Positions 1-10,027 of a stretch of 64,000 nucleotides of DNA are shown here, in pieces. The notes under the pieces were generated by a model. It saw only the letters and a list, made by a program, of their open reading frames with translations, did no database searches and was not told where the DNA came from. The translations under genes were made by a program, and so were the position numbers. How positions within the stretch are numbered: the stretch's first letter is position 1; each line of letters starts with the position of its first letter. Origin of the DNA: Pseudomonas sp. LP_7_YM (lineage in GTDB: Bacteria > Pseudomonadota > Gammaproteobacteria > Pseudomonadales > Pseudomonadaceae); assembly GCF_004364435.1 (NCBI RefSeq), contig NZ_SOCT01000002.1, forward strand, positions 496,001 through 560,000. Reading direction: 5' to 3'.

Positions 1-60
1 AATTTATCCAGCGGTTTTTTCACCTGTAAATCCTGTGACGCCGAGCCAACGACCCAGCCC

Positions 61-2205
61 ATGATCAGTACCGAACTCAAATCCCAGATTCAGGGCGCTT
101 ATTCGCGTTTCCTGGAAGCCAAAAGCCTCAAGCCTCGCTACGGCCAGCGTCTGATGATCGCCGAGGTAGCCAAGGTGCTGGGTGATATCGACACCGACGA
201 AGAAGGCCGCCGCTCGGGCGACCCGGCGGTGGTCGCAGTGGAAGCGGGGACAGGTACCGGCAAGACCGTAGCCTATGCGATCGCCGCGATTCCGACCGCC
301 AAGGCAGCGGGCAAGCGCCTGGTCATCGCCACGGCAACCGTCGCGCTGCAGGAGCAGATCGTCCACAAGGACCTGCCCGACCTGATGCGCAACAGTGGAT
401 TGAGTTTCACCTTCTCCCTGGCCAAAGGGCGCGGTCGTTACATGTGCCTGTCCAAACTCGACGTGCTGCTGCAGGAGGGTAACGCCCAGACCGCTACTGC
501 CCAGTTGTTCGAGGAAGAAGGTTTCAAGATCGAGGTCGACGAGGCCAGTCAGAAGCTGTTCACCACCATGATCGAAAAACTTGCCGGCAACAAATGGGAC
601 GGCGACCGTGACAGCTGGCCTCAGGAACTGGCGGATCAGGACTGGGCGCGGCTGACCACCGATCACAGCCAGTGCACCAACCGACATTGTCCGAATTTTC
701 AGCAATGCGCCTTCTATAGAGCTCGCGAAGGCATGGGAAAAGTCGATGTCATCGTCACCAACCACGACATGGTCCTCGCTGACCTGGCGCTGGGGGGCGG
801 TGCTGTGCTGCCCGACCCGCGCGAGACGCTGTACGTGTTCGACGAAGGCCACCACCTGCCGGACAAGGCCATCGGTCATTTCGCGCATTTCAGTCGCCTG
901 CGCTCAACCGCCGACTGGCTGGAGCAGACCGCCAAGAACCTCACTAAATTACTGGCCCAGCACCCGCTGCCCGGTGATCTGGGCAAATTGATCGAGCAAG
1001 TGCCGGAACTGGCCCGCGAAATCAAGACACAGCAGCAATTCATGTTCACTGCCTGCGAGCAATTGGCCGATTTCAAGGCCGGTGAGGACATGGAGGGGCG
1101 TGAGCGTCCGCGGCATCGTTTCGTTGGGGGCGTAGTGCCCGAACACATGCGCGAAATGGGCATCGAGTTGAAGAAAGGCTTTGCCCGGCTCGACGACCTC
1201 TTCACCCGCCTCACCGAGCTGCTCAAGGAAGGCATGGATGGCGAGGTCAATATCGGTATTGCCAGCCACCAGGCCGAAGAGTGGTATCCGCTGTTCGGCA
1301 GCCTGCTGGCCCGGGCACACGGCAATTGGGAGCTGTGGACCGCATTCACTGCCGAGGATCCGGAAAACAGCCCGCCCATGGCGCGCTGGCTGACCCTGGC
1401 CGACAGCGGCTCGTTGTTTGATATCGAAGTCAACGCCAGCCCGATCCTCGCGGCCGAGATGCTGCGTCGTAATCTGTGGAACGTGGCCTATGGCGCGCTG
1501 GTCACCTCTGCCACCCTGACTGCGCTGGGCAAATTCGACCGCTTTCGTATGCGCGCCGGCCTGCCCAAAGACGCGGTTACCGCAGTGGTGCCCAGCCCGT
1601 TCCATCACGCCGACGCCGGTGTACTGCGGGTGCCGGATCTTAAAGCCGACCCGCGCAATGCTGCCGAGCATACTGCGGCGATCATTCGCGAACTGCCGGG
1701 TTTGGTAGAAGGCTCAAGGGGCACGCTGGTGCTGTTCTCCTCGCGTAAACAGATGCAGGAAGTCTTTGACGGACTGGAGCGCGACTGGCGCAAGCGCGTG
1801 TTCATTCAGGGCAACCTGTCCAAACAGGAGACGCTCAACAAGCACAAGGCTCGGGTCGATGGCGGCGATGAAAGTGTGCTGTTCGGCCTTGCCAGCTTCG
1901 CTGAAGGTGTGGACCTGCCGGGTGCTTACTGCGAACACGTGGTCATTGCCAAGATCCCGTTTGCCGTGCCCGATGACCCGGTCGAGGCCGCGCTGGCCGA
2001 ATGGATCGAAGCCCGGGGTGGCAATCCGTTCATGGAAATCGCTGTGCCCGATGCCTCGCTGCGTCTGATTCAAGCCTGTGGTCGGCTGCTGCGGACCGAG
2101 CAGGACCGCGGCACCATCACTCTGCTGGATCGGCGTGTGGTCACCCAGCGCTACGGCAAGGCGATCCTCAATGCTCTGCCGCCGTTTCGTCGGGAAATTT
2201 CCTGA
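61..2205 (+). CDS. dinG: ATP-dependent DNA helicase DinG
   Basis: A 714-residue XPD-like superfamily 2 helicase that unwinds DNA 5'-3' and helps resolve R-loops and damage-associated structures. The Walker A motif AGTGTGKT lies at about residues 62-69, and the Walker B box reads DEGH (residues 261-264). Four cysteines, at about 129, 205, 210 and 216, fit the iron-sulfur cluster of this family. The C-terminal helicase motif VI (QACGRLLR) begins near residue 671. Length matches DinG of gamma-proteobacteria. The ATG at 61 gives a normal DinG N-terminus, although no clear ribosome binding site precedes it. It stands alone on the plus strand. Identification is firm; the damage-repair role is known from the family. 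Confidence 0.95.
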   Translation: MISTELKSQIQGAYSRFLEAKSLKPRYGQRLMIAEVAKVLGDIDTDEEGRRSGDPAVVAVEAGTGTGKTVAYAIAAIPTAKAAGKRLVIATATVALQEQIVHKDLPDLMRNSGLSFTFSLAKGRGRYMCLSKLDVLLQEGNAQTATAQLFEEEGFKIEVDEASQKLFTTMIEKLAGNKWDGDRDSWPQELADQDWARLTTDHSQCTNRHCPNFQQCAFYRAREGMGKVDVIVTNHDMVLADLALGGGAVLPDPRETLYVFDEGHHLPDKAIGHFAHFSRLRSTADWLEQTAKNLTKLLAQHPLPGDLGKLIEQVPELAREIKTQQQFMFTACEQLADFKAGEDMEGRERPRHRFVGGVVPEHMREMGIELKKGFARLDDLFTRLTELLKEGMDGEVNIGIASHQAEEWYPLFGSLLARAHGNWELWTAFTAEDPENSPPMARWLTLADSGSLFDIEVNASPILAAEMLRRNLWNVAYGALVTSATLTALGKFDRFRMRAGLPKDAVTAVVPSPFHHADAGVLRVPDLKADPRNAAEHTAAIIRELPGLVEGSRGTLVLFSSRKQMQEVFDGLERDWRKRVFIQGNLSKQETLNKHKARVDGGDESVLFGLASFAEGVDLPGAYCEHVVIAKIPFAVPDDPVEAALAEWIEARGGNPFMEIAVPDASLRLIQACGRLLRTEQDRGTITLLDRRVVTQRYGKAILNALPPFRREIS

Positions 2206-2349
2206 CACGTGCGGGGGATTAAATGCGGCCGATCAGGTCTTATCTGTCGCCGACTGATTTGATGCTGTCGAGTCAGTCATGGCCTCGTTGTGATCATGCT
2301 CACCCCACAGTGCACATATCGGTCAAACTGCATCTCATGCACCCGTTTT

Positions 2350-2376
2350 GCGGGAGTGAGCTTATTTGCGAAAGCG
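2350..2376. repeat. Single REP-like sequence
   Basis: The segment resembles one arm of the Pseudomonas REP type (GGGAGTGAGCTTATTTGCGAA core). It lies in the 244-base gap between dinG and the glycosidase gene. No partner arm is visible nearby. Confidence 0.5.
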
Positions 2377-2449
2377 ATGTTCGCCTCTCTTCAGATCATA
2401 TATTGACCTGGGGGCGAGGTCCGCCGATGACCATGGAGCAACCGATCAC

Positions 2450-4792
2450 ATGATTCGCCGTTCATTGTCTGCCATCCTTGCCGTTGCCTGCGCAGGGCCC
2501 GTCCATGCCGCGCCCAACGGCCAGCAGACGCTGTTCAATTTCGTCCGGCCCGCCGATGTCGTACAGGTCACTATCCAGGACGCGAGCCTGCCTCAGGCCA
2601 ATGCCGAGCAGACAGCCGAAGGTGAAGTGCTGCGTCGCGTGACATTCAATCCGGTTGCCAAACCCAACCTGCGGCTGTCGCCGCAATCGGGCGTCTGGGA
2701 CTGGACGGGTGAAAGCGCAATGACCCTGCGCCTGCAAAGCGCGATGGACTGGGCCCTGACGCTGTATGTGCAAATCCAGAGCAGCGACGGCAAATCCCTC
2801 ACCAGCCGCATCGACCTGCCCGCTGGCCCAGCGCAAACCCTGATTTTACCGCTCAAGGCCAGTTCCGCATTGAGCGAAGGCATGCGTGTGGGCCCGCCGA
2901 TGCCATGGAACTATGAGGGCCAGCGTGTGTTGCTGGCTAATACCGACGGCGAGCTGGACGCCAGCCACGTGACGTCTGTCACGCTATCCATGGCGCAGCC
3001 CAACGTGCCGCAGAGCATTCTCATCGAGAAATTCGGTGTGCAGGAGGACGACACGATTCAAAAGGCTGCGTACAGCAATCTGCTTGACGGTTACGGCCAG
3101 TACACCCGCGGCAAATGGCCGGAAAAGATCACCAGCGACGATCAGCTCAAGGGTCTGGCGAGCAAGGAGCAACAGCAACTCAAGGCCTGGCTGAAGGATC
3201 GTCCGCCGCACGATAAATATGGCGGGCTGCTCAAGGGGCCGAACTTCGAAGCCAAAGGTTTCTTCCGCACCGAGAAGCGCGACGACCGCTGGTATCTGGT
3301 GACGCCGGAAGGTCATCCTTTTTATTCGCTGGGCGTTAACGCCATCGCCGCCGATGACAGCCAGACGTATGTCGAAGGTCGCGAATCGATGTTCGCCAGC
3401 CTGCCAGCCAGTGATGATTCGCTGGCGGCGTTTTACGGTTCCGGTGATGACAATCGCAACACCGGGGCCAACAAGGATCGGCAGTTCGATCAGGGCCGCT
3501 GGTTCGATTTCTATGGCGCCAACCTGCAGCGCACCTATGGTGTGGCCAAGTGCGTCGAAGTGGTAAGACCTGCACCTGCGGTGGATGAGGATGACGAGGC
3601 GGATGCGTCGGTAAGCGCCGCTACTGACGATCAGAAAACTTCCACCCCTCCGCCTGAAAAGCCAGCGGTACCGCCCCCCGCCGTTGAATGCAAGGCAGTG
3701 AGCTTCGACAGTAAGCGCTGGGTGGACCACACCCTGCAACGCCTTCAGGCCTGGGGCTTTAATACCATCGGCAACTGGAGCGAATCCGCTCTGGAAAACA
3801 AGGATCGGGTCCCTTATACGCTTCCACTGTCCATCGTTGGCGATTACGTCAGCATCAGCACTGGCCACGATTGGTGGGGCGGCATGCCTGATCCGTTCGA
3901 TCCGCGCTTTGCCATGGCCACCGAGCGAGCAGTGGCCATTGCCGCCCGCGATCATCGGGACGATCCGTTTCTGATTGGCTATTTCGCCGACAATGAACTG
4001 GCGTGGGCGGCTCCTGGTGATGACCCGAAAGATCGTTACGCGTTGGCCTACGGCACTTTGAAACTGACCACGGATGTCCCGGCCAAGCGGGCTTTCCTCA
4101 AGCAACTGCGCGACAAGTACCGTAATCAGCAGGGGCTATCCAAAGCCTGGGGCATCGACTTACCGGCGTGGGAGTTGATGGAGGATCCGGGGTTCGAGCC
4201 GCCCTTGCCAAACCCCGAACACCCGGAGATTGAAAATGACCTCAAATACTTCCAGCGTGTGTTTGCCGAAACCTACTTCAAGACCATTTCCGATGCGTTG
4301 AAGTGGCACGCGCCGAACCATTTGCTGCTGGGCGGTCGCTTTGGTGTGAGTACGCCGGAAGCTATCGAGGCGTGCGCCAAATATTGTGATGTCCTGAGCT
4401 TCAATCTCTACACCCCCAAGCCGCAGGACGGCGTGGATTTCAGCAAACTGCGCGTGCTGGATAAACCGGTGCTGGTCAGTGAATTCCATTTCGGTTCGCG
4501 TGATCGCGGACCTTTCTGGGGTGGCGTCATGGAGGTGGCTCGTGAAGAAGACCGTGGTCCCGCTTACGCCAACTTCCTGAAGGGCGCTCTGTCGGAACCG
4601 TCCATCGTTGGCGTGCACTGGTTTCAGTATCTGGACCAGCCCGCGTCCGGTCGTATGCTTGACGGCGAAAACGGACACCTTGGGTTAGTGGGTATTACCG
4701 ATGTGCCGTATCAGGGTTTCATTGATGCCGTGCGCAAGGCCAACGGGCAGGTGGGGGATGTGGTTGGCAATGTTGCTGCCAAAGCGCCCTGA
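2450..4792 (+). CDS. Exported agarase-like glycoside hydrolase
   Basis: A 780-residue protein starting MIRRSLSAILAVACAG and with a cleavable signal peptide ending near VHA-APN. A longer reading frame exists, but the ATG at 2450 is the one that places the signal peptide at the N-terminus. The segment GFFRTEKRDDRWYLVTPEGH and the following TIM-barrel-like region resemble beta-agarase-type (GH50-like, clan A) proteins. Candidate catalytic glutamates are E516 in DNELAW and E678 in SEFHFG, the spacing expected of an acid/base and nucleophile pair. An acidic, proline-rich insert (DEDDEADAS ... PPPEKPAVPPP, about residues 380-410) looks like a surface loop. The substrate is unknown: such proteins are annotated as agarase in Pseudomonas without proof. 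It appears monocistronic. Confidence 0.7.
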   Translation: MIRRSLSAILAVACAGPVHAAPNGQQTLFNFVRPADVVQVTIQDASLPQANAEQTAEGEVLRRVTFNPVAKPNLRLSPQSGVWDWTGESAMTLRLQSAMDWALTLYVQIQSSDGKSLTSRIDLPAGPAQTLILPLKASSALSEGMRVGPPMPWNYEGQRVLLANTDGELDASHVTSVTLSMAQPNVPQSILIEKFGVQEDDTIQKAAYSNLLDGYGQYTRGKWPEKITSDDQLKGLASKEQQQLKAWLKDRPPHDKYGGLLKGPNFEAKGFFRTEKRDDRWYLVTPEGHPFYSLGVNAIAADDSQTYVEGRESMFASLPASDDSLAAFYGSGDDNRNTGANKDRQFDQGRWFDFYGANLQRTYGVAKCVEVVRPAPAVDEDDEADASVSAATDDQKTSTPPPEKPAVPPPAVECKAVSFDSKRWVDHTLQRLQAWGFNTIGNWSESALENKDRVPYTLPLSIVGDYVSISTGHDWWGGMPDPFDPRFAMATERAVAIAARDHRDDPFLIGYFADNELAWAAPGDDPKDRYALAYGTLKLTTDVPAKRAFLKQLRDKYRNQQGLSKAWGIDLPAWELMEDPGFEPPLPNPEHPEIENDLKYFQRVFAETYFKTISDALKWHAPNHLLLGGRFGVSTPEAIEACAKYCDVLSFNLYTPKPQDGVDFSKLRVLDKPVLVSEFHFGSRDRGPFWGGVMEVAREEDRGPAYANFLKGALSEPSIVGVHWFQYLDQPASGRMLDGENGHLGLVGITDVPYQGFIDAVRKANGQVGDVVGNVAAKAP

Positions 4793-4981
4793 TTAACCAA
4801 TCCGTTGTATGAGCGCGCTTGCCCGCTAAAGCGTCAGACCCGGTACATAAGCTTCTGCGGATAACTGGTTCGCGGCCAAGCGTATTCCTACAACCTGAAT
4901 GGCTGCGGGAACGGTTTCCAAATCCGCCAATCGCTGGAACAATGCACGACATTTTTCAGCCCGTACCCGGAGAGCGATGCC

Positions 4982-6130
4982 GTGCAAATTCAAGGTCACT
5001 TCGAACTTCAATTTGAAGCCGTGCGCGAGGCATTTGCGGCCCTGTTCGACGATCCGCAAGAACGTGGCGCAGCCCTGTGCGTGCAGGTCGGCGGTCAGAC
5101 CGTGCTTGACCTGTGGGCGGGGACTGCCGATAAGGACGGCGCAGAGGTTTGGCACAGCGACACTATCGCCAACCTGTTCTCTTGCACCAAGACATTCACG
5201 GCTGTCGCCGCCTTGCAACTGGTCAACGAGGGCAAACTGAATCTGGACGAGCCCGTCGCGCATCTGTGGCCCGAGTTTGCCGCCGCTGGCAAGCAGTCGA
5301 TCACCTTGCGCCAGTTGCTGTGTCACCAGGCCGGTCTGCCGGCCATCCGCGACATGCTGCCCGCCGAGGCGCTTTACGACTGGCAAGCCATGACCGATGC
5401 GCTGGCTGCTCAAGCGCCTTGGTGGACGCCGGGGCAGGGTCATGGATACGCCGCTATCACCTATGGCTGGCTGGTCGGTGAAGTCATTCGCCGCGCTGAT
5501 GGTCGTGGTCCGGGCGAGTCCATTGCCGCACGCATCTCCCGTCCGCTGGGCCTGGATTTCCATGTCGGCCTGGACGATGCGGAGTTCTACCGCGTGGCCC
5601 ATATTGCTCGGGGCAAAGGCAAGGTCGGGGATGAAGCTGCCCAGCGTTTGTTGCAAGCCACACTGCACGAGCCCGCCTCCATGACCGCAAGGGCTTTTAC
5701 CAACCCGCCATCGATCATGACCAGTACCAACAAACCGGAGTGGCGGCGCATGCAACAACCTGCCGCCAACGGTCACGGCAACGCCCGCAGCCTGGCTGGC
5801 TTCTACAGTGCACTGCTCGACGGCAGCCTGCTCGACGCCGAGTTGATCAACGAGATGACTCGCGAACACAGCCTCGGCCAGGACAAGACACTGCTCACCC
5901 AGACTCGTTTCGGTCTGGGCTGCATGCTTGACCAGCCTGCGGTGGGCAATGCGACGTTTGGATTGGGCGGGAAATCCTTCGGCCATCCAGGCGCAGGCGG
6001 TTCGGTGGGGTTCGCCGATCCCGACCGGGAGGTAGCGTTCGGTTTTGTGACCAACACGCTAGGCCCCTATGTCCTGATGGATCCTCGAGCACAGGGCCTG
6101 GTGCGGGTGCTTGGTGAGTGTTTGCAATAG
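4982..6130 (+). CDS. Serine hydrolase, class C beta-lactamase/EstB family
   Basis: A 382-residue beta-lactamase-fold serine hydrolase. The nucleophile motif S-C-T-K is at residues 67-70 and the second catalytic motif Y-G-W at Y161. A C-terminal HPGAGGSVGF stretch takes the place of the KTG box, as in EstB-type esterases. No signal peptide is seen, which argues for a cytoplasmic esterase rather than a secreted beta-lactamase. The start is a GTG at 4982 preceded by GGAGAG; an ATG five bases upstream is in another frame. Neighbours are unrelated and it is probably transcribed alone. The substrate cannot be predicted. Confidence 0.8.
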   Translation: MQIQGHFELQFEAVREAFAALFDDPQERGAALCVQVGGQTVLDLWAGTADKDGAEVWHSDTIANLFSCTKTFTAVAALQLVNEGKLNLDEPVAHLWPEFAAAGKQSITLRQLLCHQAGLPAIRDMLPAEALYDWQAMTDALAAQAPWWTPGQGHGYAAITYGWLVGEVIRRADGRGPGESIAARISRPLGLDFHVGLDDAEFYRVAHIARGKGKVGDEAAQRLLQATLHEPASMTARAFTNPPSIMTSTNKPEWRRMQQPAANGHGNARSLAGFYSALLDGSLLDAELINEMTREHSLGQDKTLLTQTRFGLGCMLDQPAVGNATFGLGGKSFGHPGAGGSVGFADPDREVAFGFVTNTLGPYVLMDPRAQGLVRVLGECLQ

Positions 6131-6281
6131 GTATCGCTTATAAGTGCTTGTTCTACCGACTGTCAGGTAAATCGCCCATATCGGAACCGTAGAGCGGTTT
6201 CCTTTTCCAAAACGATGTTTATGCGTGTTATATGGGCGCTGCTTCGTTCATTTTCTGATCAATTATTTGTGTGAGTCACCC

Positions 6282-7385
6282 ATGTCTGCCAATAAAAGTC
6301 TCGCCTTTGCCCTGTGCCTCGCCGTCACCGGCTGTGCACAAACCCCTCAGAATCAGTCGGCAAGCAACGATCATTGGTGGTCGTTCGGTGCCGGCAAAAG
6401 CACCGACGCTGCTGACAGGCCAGCGGCGGTCAAACCTGCTGTAAATCCGGCCGCTGCGGAAGTTGCCAAGACCGAAGCCGAAAGCGGTACGCATTGGTAC
6501 TGGCCATTCGGTTCCGACCATGGCACGCCTGACAAGAAGCCTGAGCTTGCGGCCACTCAGCCGGCGGCCAAGCCTGCGGTGGCCAAAGCGGATGACGGCG
6601 GCAAGTGGTGGTGGCCTTTCGGCAACAGTGAAGCCAAAAAAGACGCAGCGCCTGTGGTGCCCAAGGTTGACCCAAAGGTCACCCAGGCCTGGCTCGACCA
6701 GTACGAGCCTAAAGTGCGTGAAGCAATCAAAGACAGCAAATTCCAGTTCGAACGCCGCGAAGACGTGCTGGTCGTGACAGCTCCGGTGGACAGCACGTTC
6801 AACCCGGATCGTCCGGAGATGCTGTTGCCGATCAACCTGGGTCCGATCACGCGCATGGCCAAGGTCGTTGAAGGCGATCAGAAAGCCGCGATTCTGGTTC
6901 TGGGCCACAGTGATGTTTCCAGCGATACCAATCTCAAGATCAGCCAGCAACGTGCGCAGTCGGTGGCCTCAATTTTTCGTCTGAGCGGCCTTGAGCGCAA
7001 TCGTCTGAACCTGCGCGGTATGGGCGCCGTCATGCCCCGGGCGGCTGACGACAGCGCCGTAGGTCGAGCTCTGAATCGCCGAGTGGAAATCATCATGACG
7101 CCGCAGGACACCATGGTTGCGTTGATGGCCAGATACAACCTGCCACCTTCGCCAACCCTGGTCGCCGTGCAGCAAGCCAAGCCTGCCGTGACACCGGCTC
7201 CTGCCGCACCGGCCAAGTCGGCAGCACCAGCGAAGAAGGCTGCCCCTGCAAAAGCACCTGCCGCCAAAAAGGCTCCGGTGAAAAAAGCAGCGCCCGCCAA
7301 AGCCAAGGCGGTACCTGCCAAGACCGCGCCAGCCAAGGCGGCGACCAAGAAACCGGCCGCCAATGCCCAAGCGAACGCCAACTGA
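6282..7385 (+). CDS. OmpA-family lipoprotein with Trp-Phe-Gly repeats and Lys/Ala/Pro tail
   Basis: A 367-residue protein. The ATG at 6282 gives a lipoprotein signal peptide with lipobox AVTGC. The N-terminal third contains three variants of a W-W/Y-x-F-G motif (WWSFGAGK, WYWPFGSD, WWWPFGNS) in Ala/Pro/Lys linkers. The middle holds an OmpA-like peptidoglycan-binding domain, including ILVLGHSDVSSD and a QQRAQSVASIF helix. The last ~65 residues are almost pure Ala, Lys and Pro, like the histone H1-like tail of AlgP. By family it should anchor the outer membrane to peptidoglycan; the roles of the repeats and the tail are unknown. pdxH follows 48 bases later. Confidence 0.85.
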   Translation: MSANKSLAFALCLAVTGCAQTPQNQSASNDHWWSFGAGKSTDAADRPAAVKPAVNPAAAEVAKTEAESGTHWYWPFGSDHGTPDKKPELAATQPAAKPAVAKADDGGKWWWPFGNSEAKKDAAPVVPKVDPKVTQAWLDQYEPKVREAIKDSKFQFERREDVLVVTAPVDSTFNPDRPEMLLPINLGPITRMAKVVEGDQKAAILVLGHSDVSSDTNLKISQQRAQSVASIFRLSGLERNRLNLRGMGAVMPRAADDSAVGRALNRRVEIIMTPQDTMVALMARYNLPPSPTLVAVQQAKPAVTPAPAAPAKSAAPAKKAAPAKAPAAKKAPVKKAAPAKAKAVPAKTAPAKAATKKPAANAQANAN

Positions 7386-7433
7386 GGGTAATATCGGTGT
7401 CCCGCTCTCGGATACCGATTAAGGAAGGCAGTG

Positions 7434-8081
7434 ATGAGCCAGCGTCTGGCTGATATGCGTCGTAACTACGCCCGCGAAGGTTTGGCCGAGGCGCAGGCGC
7501 CGGAACAACCCTTTGCGTTGTTCCATCAATGGTTCGACGAAGCGGTGAAAACCGAACAGGCGCCTGTCGAGGCCAATGCCATGACGCTTGCGACTGTCGA
7601 CTCCGATGGTCGCCCTCACTGTCGGGTCCTGCTACTCAAGGGCCTCGATGCTCAGGGCTTCACCTTCTTCAGCAATTACCTGAGCGCCAAGGGGCAGCAG
7701 TTGCAAAACAGTCCCTTTGCGGCTATGACCTTTTTCTGGCCTACCCTTGAGCGTCAGGTGCGTATAGAAGGGAAGGTCGTCAGAGTCTCTCACGAGGAGT
7801 CCGACGCCTACTTTCAGGTCCGTCCGCTGGGTAGCCGTCTGGGGGCTTGGGCATCGCCGCAGAGCCAGGTGATCGCTGATCGTGCTGAACTCCAAGCCTT
7901 GCTCAAGGCGACCGAAGAGCGTTTCAGCGATACTCAGCCCGATTGCCCGGATCACTGGGGCGGCTACCGTCTGCTCCCGGACCGCATCGAATTCTGGCAA
8001 GGTCGCCCCAGCCGTCTTCATGACCGCCTGAACTATCGTCTGCTTGATGGACAGTGGACGCGCGAGCGTCTTGCGCCGTAA
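7434..8081 (+). CDS. pdxH: Pyridoxamine/pyridoxine 5'-phosphate oxidase
   Basis: A 215-residue FMN enzyme that oxidises pyridoxine or pyridoxamine 5'-phosphate to pyridoxal 5'-phosphate, the last step of vitamin B6 synthesis and salvage. The N-terminus [12 protein letters not shown] is characteristic of PdxH. The FMN-binding region [19 protein letters not shown] and the C-terminal family signature around [16 protein letters not shown] are intact. A GTG sits one codon before the chosen ATG; AAGGAAGG lies upstream of both. It follows the OmpA-family gene on the same strand and may share its transcript. Confidence 0.97.
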   Translation: MSQRLADMRRNYAREGLAEAQAPEQPFALFHQWFDEAVKTEQAPVEANAMTLATVDSDGRPHCRVLLLKGLDAQGFTFFSNYLSAKGQQLQNSPFAAMTFFWPTLERQVRIEGKVVRVSHEESDAYFQVRPLGSRLGAWASPQSQVIADRAELQALLKATEERFSDTQPDCPDHWGGYRLLPDRIEFWQGRPSRLHDRLNYRLLDGQWTRERLAP

Positions 8082-8260
8082 CTTTTTGGCGGTTTGAGCG
8101 ACGTTTCTTTGAATCTCTGCAGCGAATTTTCGTCCATACTGCGTAGACGCAGGCGGTTTCTGTATAGCGCCTGAATGAACGTAAATTATCGGTACAGGGT
8201 CGTGACACCGTTTGGTGACGCAGAGTCTAATGACTACCTGTTCCTCTGGAGGCAAATGTT

Positions 8261-8725
8261 ATGCGTAAGTCTGTTCTGTTGGTTGCGTCGTTCACCGCCA
8301 TGGCGTTGACCTTGGGCGGCTGTACTTCGAGCCTGACCGGCGACTCGTATTCCCGTGATGAAGCTCGCCAAGTGCAGACCGTGCGCCTGGGTACAATCGA
8401 ATCGCTGCGTCCGGTGAAAATCGAGGGCACCAAAACACCGATCGGTGCCGGTGCCGGTGCGGTCGTAGGTGGTTTGGGTGGTAGCGCCATTGGTGGCGGA
8501 CGCGGCAGTATCGTGACTGCGGTCATTGGTGCAGTTGCCGGCGGCTTGCTCGGATCGATGACCGAAGAAGGTCTGACGCGCACTCAGGGTGTGGAAATCA
8601 CCGTGCGTGAAGACGACGGCAGCATGCGTGCGTATGTGCAGCAGGTTCAGGAAAACGAAGTTTTCCGCATCGGCGACCGTGTACGCGTCATGACAGTGAA
8701 TGGCACCAGCCGCGTCACTCGCTGA
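8261..8725 (+). CDS. SlyB-like glycine-zipper outer membrane lipoprotein
   Basis: A 154-residue lipoprotein with signal sequence MRKSVLLVASFTAMALTLGGC, whose Cys is the acylation site. The middle carries a glycine-zipper hairpin (GAGAVVGGLGGSAIGGGRGS ... GAVAGGLLGS), as in SlyB/Rickettsia 17-kDa antigen proteins. A good ribosome binding site (TGGAGG) precedes the ATG. SlyB proteins sit in the outer membrane and support envelope integrity, commonly under Mg2+ or stress control; such control is not visible here. A strong terminator follows. Confidence 0.85.
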   Translation: MRKSVLLVASFTAMALTLGGCTSSLTGDSYSRDEARQVQTVRLGTIESLRPVKIEGTKTPIGAGAGAVVGGLGGSAIGGGRGSIVTAVIGAVAGGLLGSMTEEGLTRTQGVEITVREDDGSMRAYVQQVQENEVFRIGDRVRVMTVNGTSRVTR

Positions 8726-8776
8726 ATCACCTCCGAGTAGACTGAGCGGTTTGGATCTAATACCCGCTTTCACTAA

Positions 8777-8806
8777 AACGCCCCGATTTATCGGGGCGTT
8801 ATTGTT
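8777..8806. terminator. Bidirectional terminator between slyB-like gene and nhaA
   Basis: A perfect 10-bp stem (AACGCCCCGA / TCGGGGCGTT) with a TTTA loop lies between two convergent genes. On the plus strand it is followed by ATTGTTT; on the minus strand the stem runs into TTTTAG. It can therefore end both transcripts. Confidence 0.85.
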
Positions 8807-8830
8807 TCCGGGTCAGCGGCTTCTCGCCGG

Positions 8831-10027
8831 TCACTTATGTTTGGCGGACGCTGATTTACGGCTCGCCATTGCGGTCACTCCATAGCCGATCAAGGCTGCC
8901 AGCACAGATCCGGTCAGGATGCCCATTCGGTCCATCCCTGCGTACTCGCTCTCTGCGGGGACGAAGGCTAGCGAGCCAACGAACAGGCTCATGGTGAAGC
9001 CAATCCCGCACAGGATCGACACGCCCATGACCTGACCCCAGTTAGCGCCTGCAGGCAGCGTCGCAAGGCCGGTCTTGATTGCCAGCCAGGTCAATCCGAA
9101 TACGCCCAGCGTCTTGCCCAGCAGCAGTCCTGTCGCGATGCCCATCGGTACGTGATGGGTGAAACTCTGCAGAGTAACGCCGCTGAGCGATACCCCGGCG
9201 TTGGCAAAAGCGAACAGCGGCAGAATGCCGTAAGCGACCCAGGGGTGCAGGCCGTGCTCAAGTTGTTGCAAGGGCGAGGGTACGTCTTTGCCTGTCTTGA
9301 GGGGGATGCAGAACGCCAGGATTACGCCTGCGAGTGTGGCATGCACGCCGCTTTTGAGTACGCAAACCCATAACACCAGACCTACCAGCAGATACGGCGC
9401 AAGTTTCACCACACCCAGTCTGTTCATGGCAATCAATGTGGCTATCGACGTAGCCGCCAGTGCCAGTGACAGGTTGGACAGCTCGCCCGAGTAGAACAAC
9501 GCGATAACGATGATCGCGCCCAGATCGTCGATGATAGCCAGCGTCATCAGGAACAGCTTGAGGGATACCGGTACGCGTTTGCCAAGGAGCGCCAGCACAC
9601 CGAGCGCGAACGCAATGTCGGTCGCCATGGGAATGGCCCAGCCGCTCATCGCTGCGGGATCGTTTTTGTTCAGCGCCCAGAAAAGCAGCGCGGGCACCAC
9701 CATGCCGCCGATAGCTGCGGCGCCGGGAAGCACGATCTGCGAGGGGCGGGACAGATGACCCTGAATGACTTCACGTTTGACTTCCAGGCCGATCAACAGG
9801 AAGAACAAAGCCATCAAGCCGTCGTTGATCCAGAGCAGTAACGGCTTGGCGATTTTCAGCGCGCCAATCTGTGCCACGACCGGCACGTCGAGCAGGCCGT
9901 TGTAAAGCCATGACAGGGGGGAGTTATTGACCAGCAGAGCCACCGCGGCCGCCGCGATCAGCAACAGACCGCCAGCCGCCTCCAGCTGGAAAAAACGCTT
10001 GAATGTATTGCGTACGGGCAAGGTCAC
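8831..10027 (-). CDS. nhaA: Na+/H+ antiporter NhaA
   Basis: A 398-residue inner-membrane protein with about 12 hydrophobic segments that expels Na+ in exchange for H+. The family hallmarks are present: N-terminal [15 protein letters not shown], the paired aspartates in the region [21 protein letters not shown], and [14 protein letters not shown]. The length is normal. The start is a GTG, which gives the expected N-terminus. It is a single gene; a REP-like palindrome lies upstream and a bidirectional terminator downstream. Confidence 0.96.
   Translation of the reverse strand: MTLPVRNTFKRFFQLEAAGGLLLIAAAAVALLVNNSPLSWLYNGLLDVPVVAQIGALKIAKPLLLWINDGLMALFFLLIGLEVKREVIQGHLSRPSQIVLPGAAAIGGMVVPALLFWALNKNDPAAMSGWAIPMATDIAFALGVLALLGKRVPVSLKLFLMTLAIIDDLGAIIVIALFYSGELSNLSLALAATSIATLIAMNRLGVVKLAPYLLVGLVLWVCVLKSGVHATLAGVILAFCIPLKTGKDVPSPLQQLEHGLHPWVAYGILPLFAFANAGVSLSGVTLQSFTHHVPMGIATGLLLGKTLGVFGLTWLAIKTGLATLPAGANWGQVMGVSILCGIGFTMSLFVGSLAFVPAESEYAGMDRMGILTGSVLAALIGYGVTAMASRKSASAKHK

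Noticed and set aside
2223..2453. A 76-codon frame between dinG and the glycosidase gene
   Set aside because: It has no ribosome binding site, overlaps a REP sequence and the next gene, and shows no protein-like pattern.
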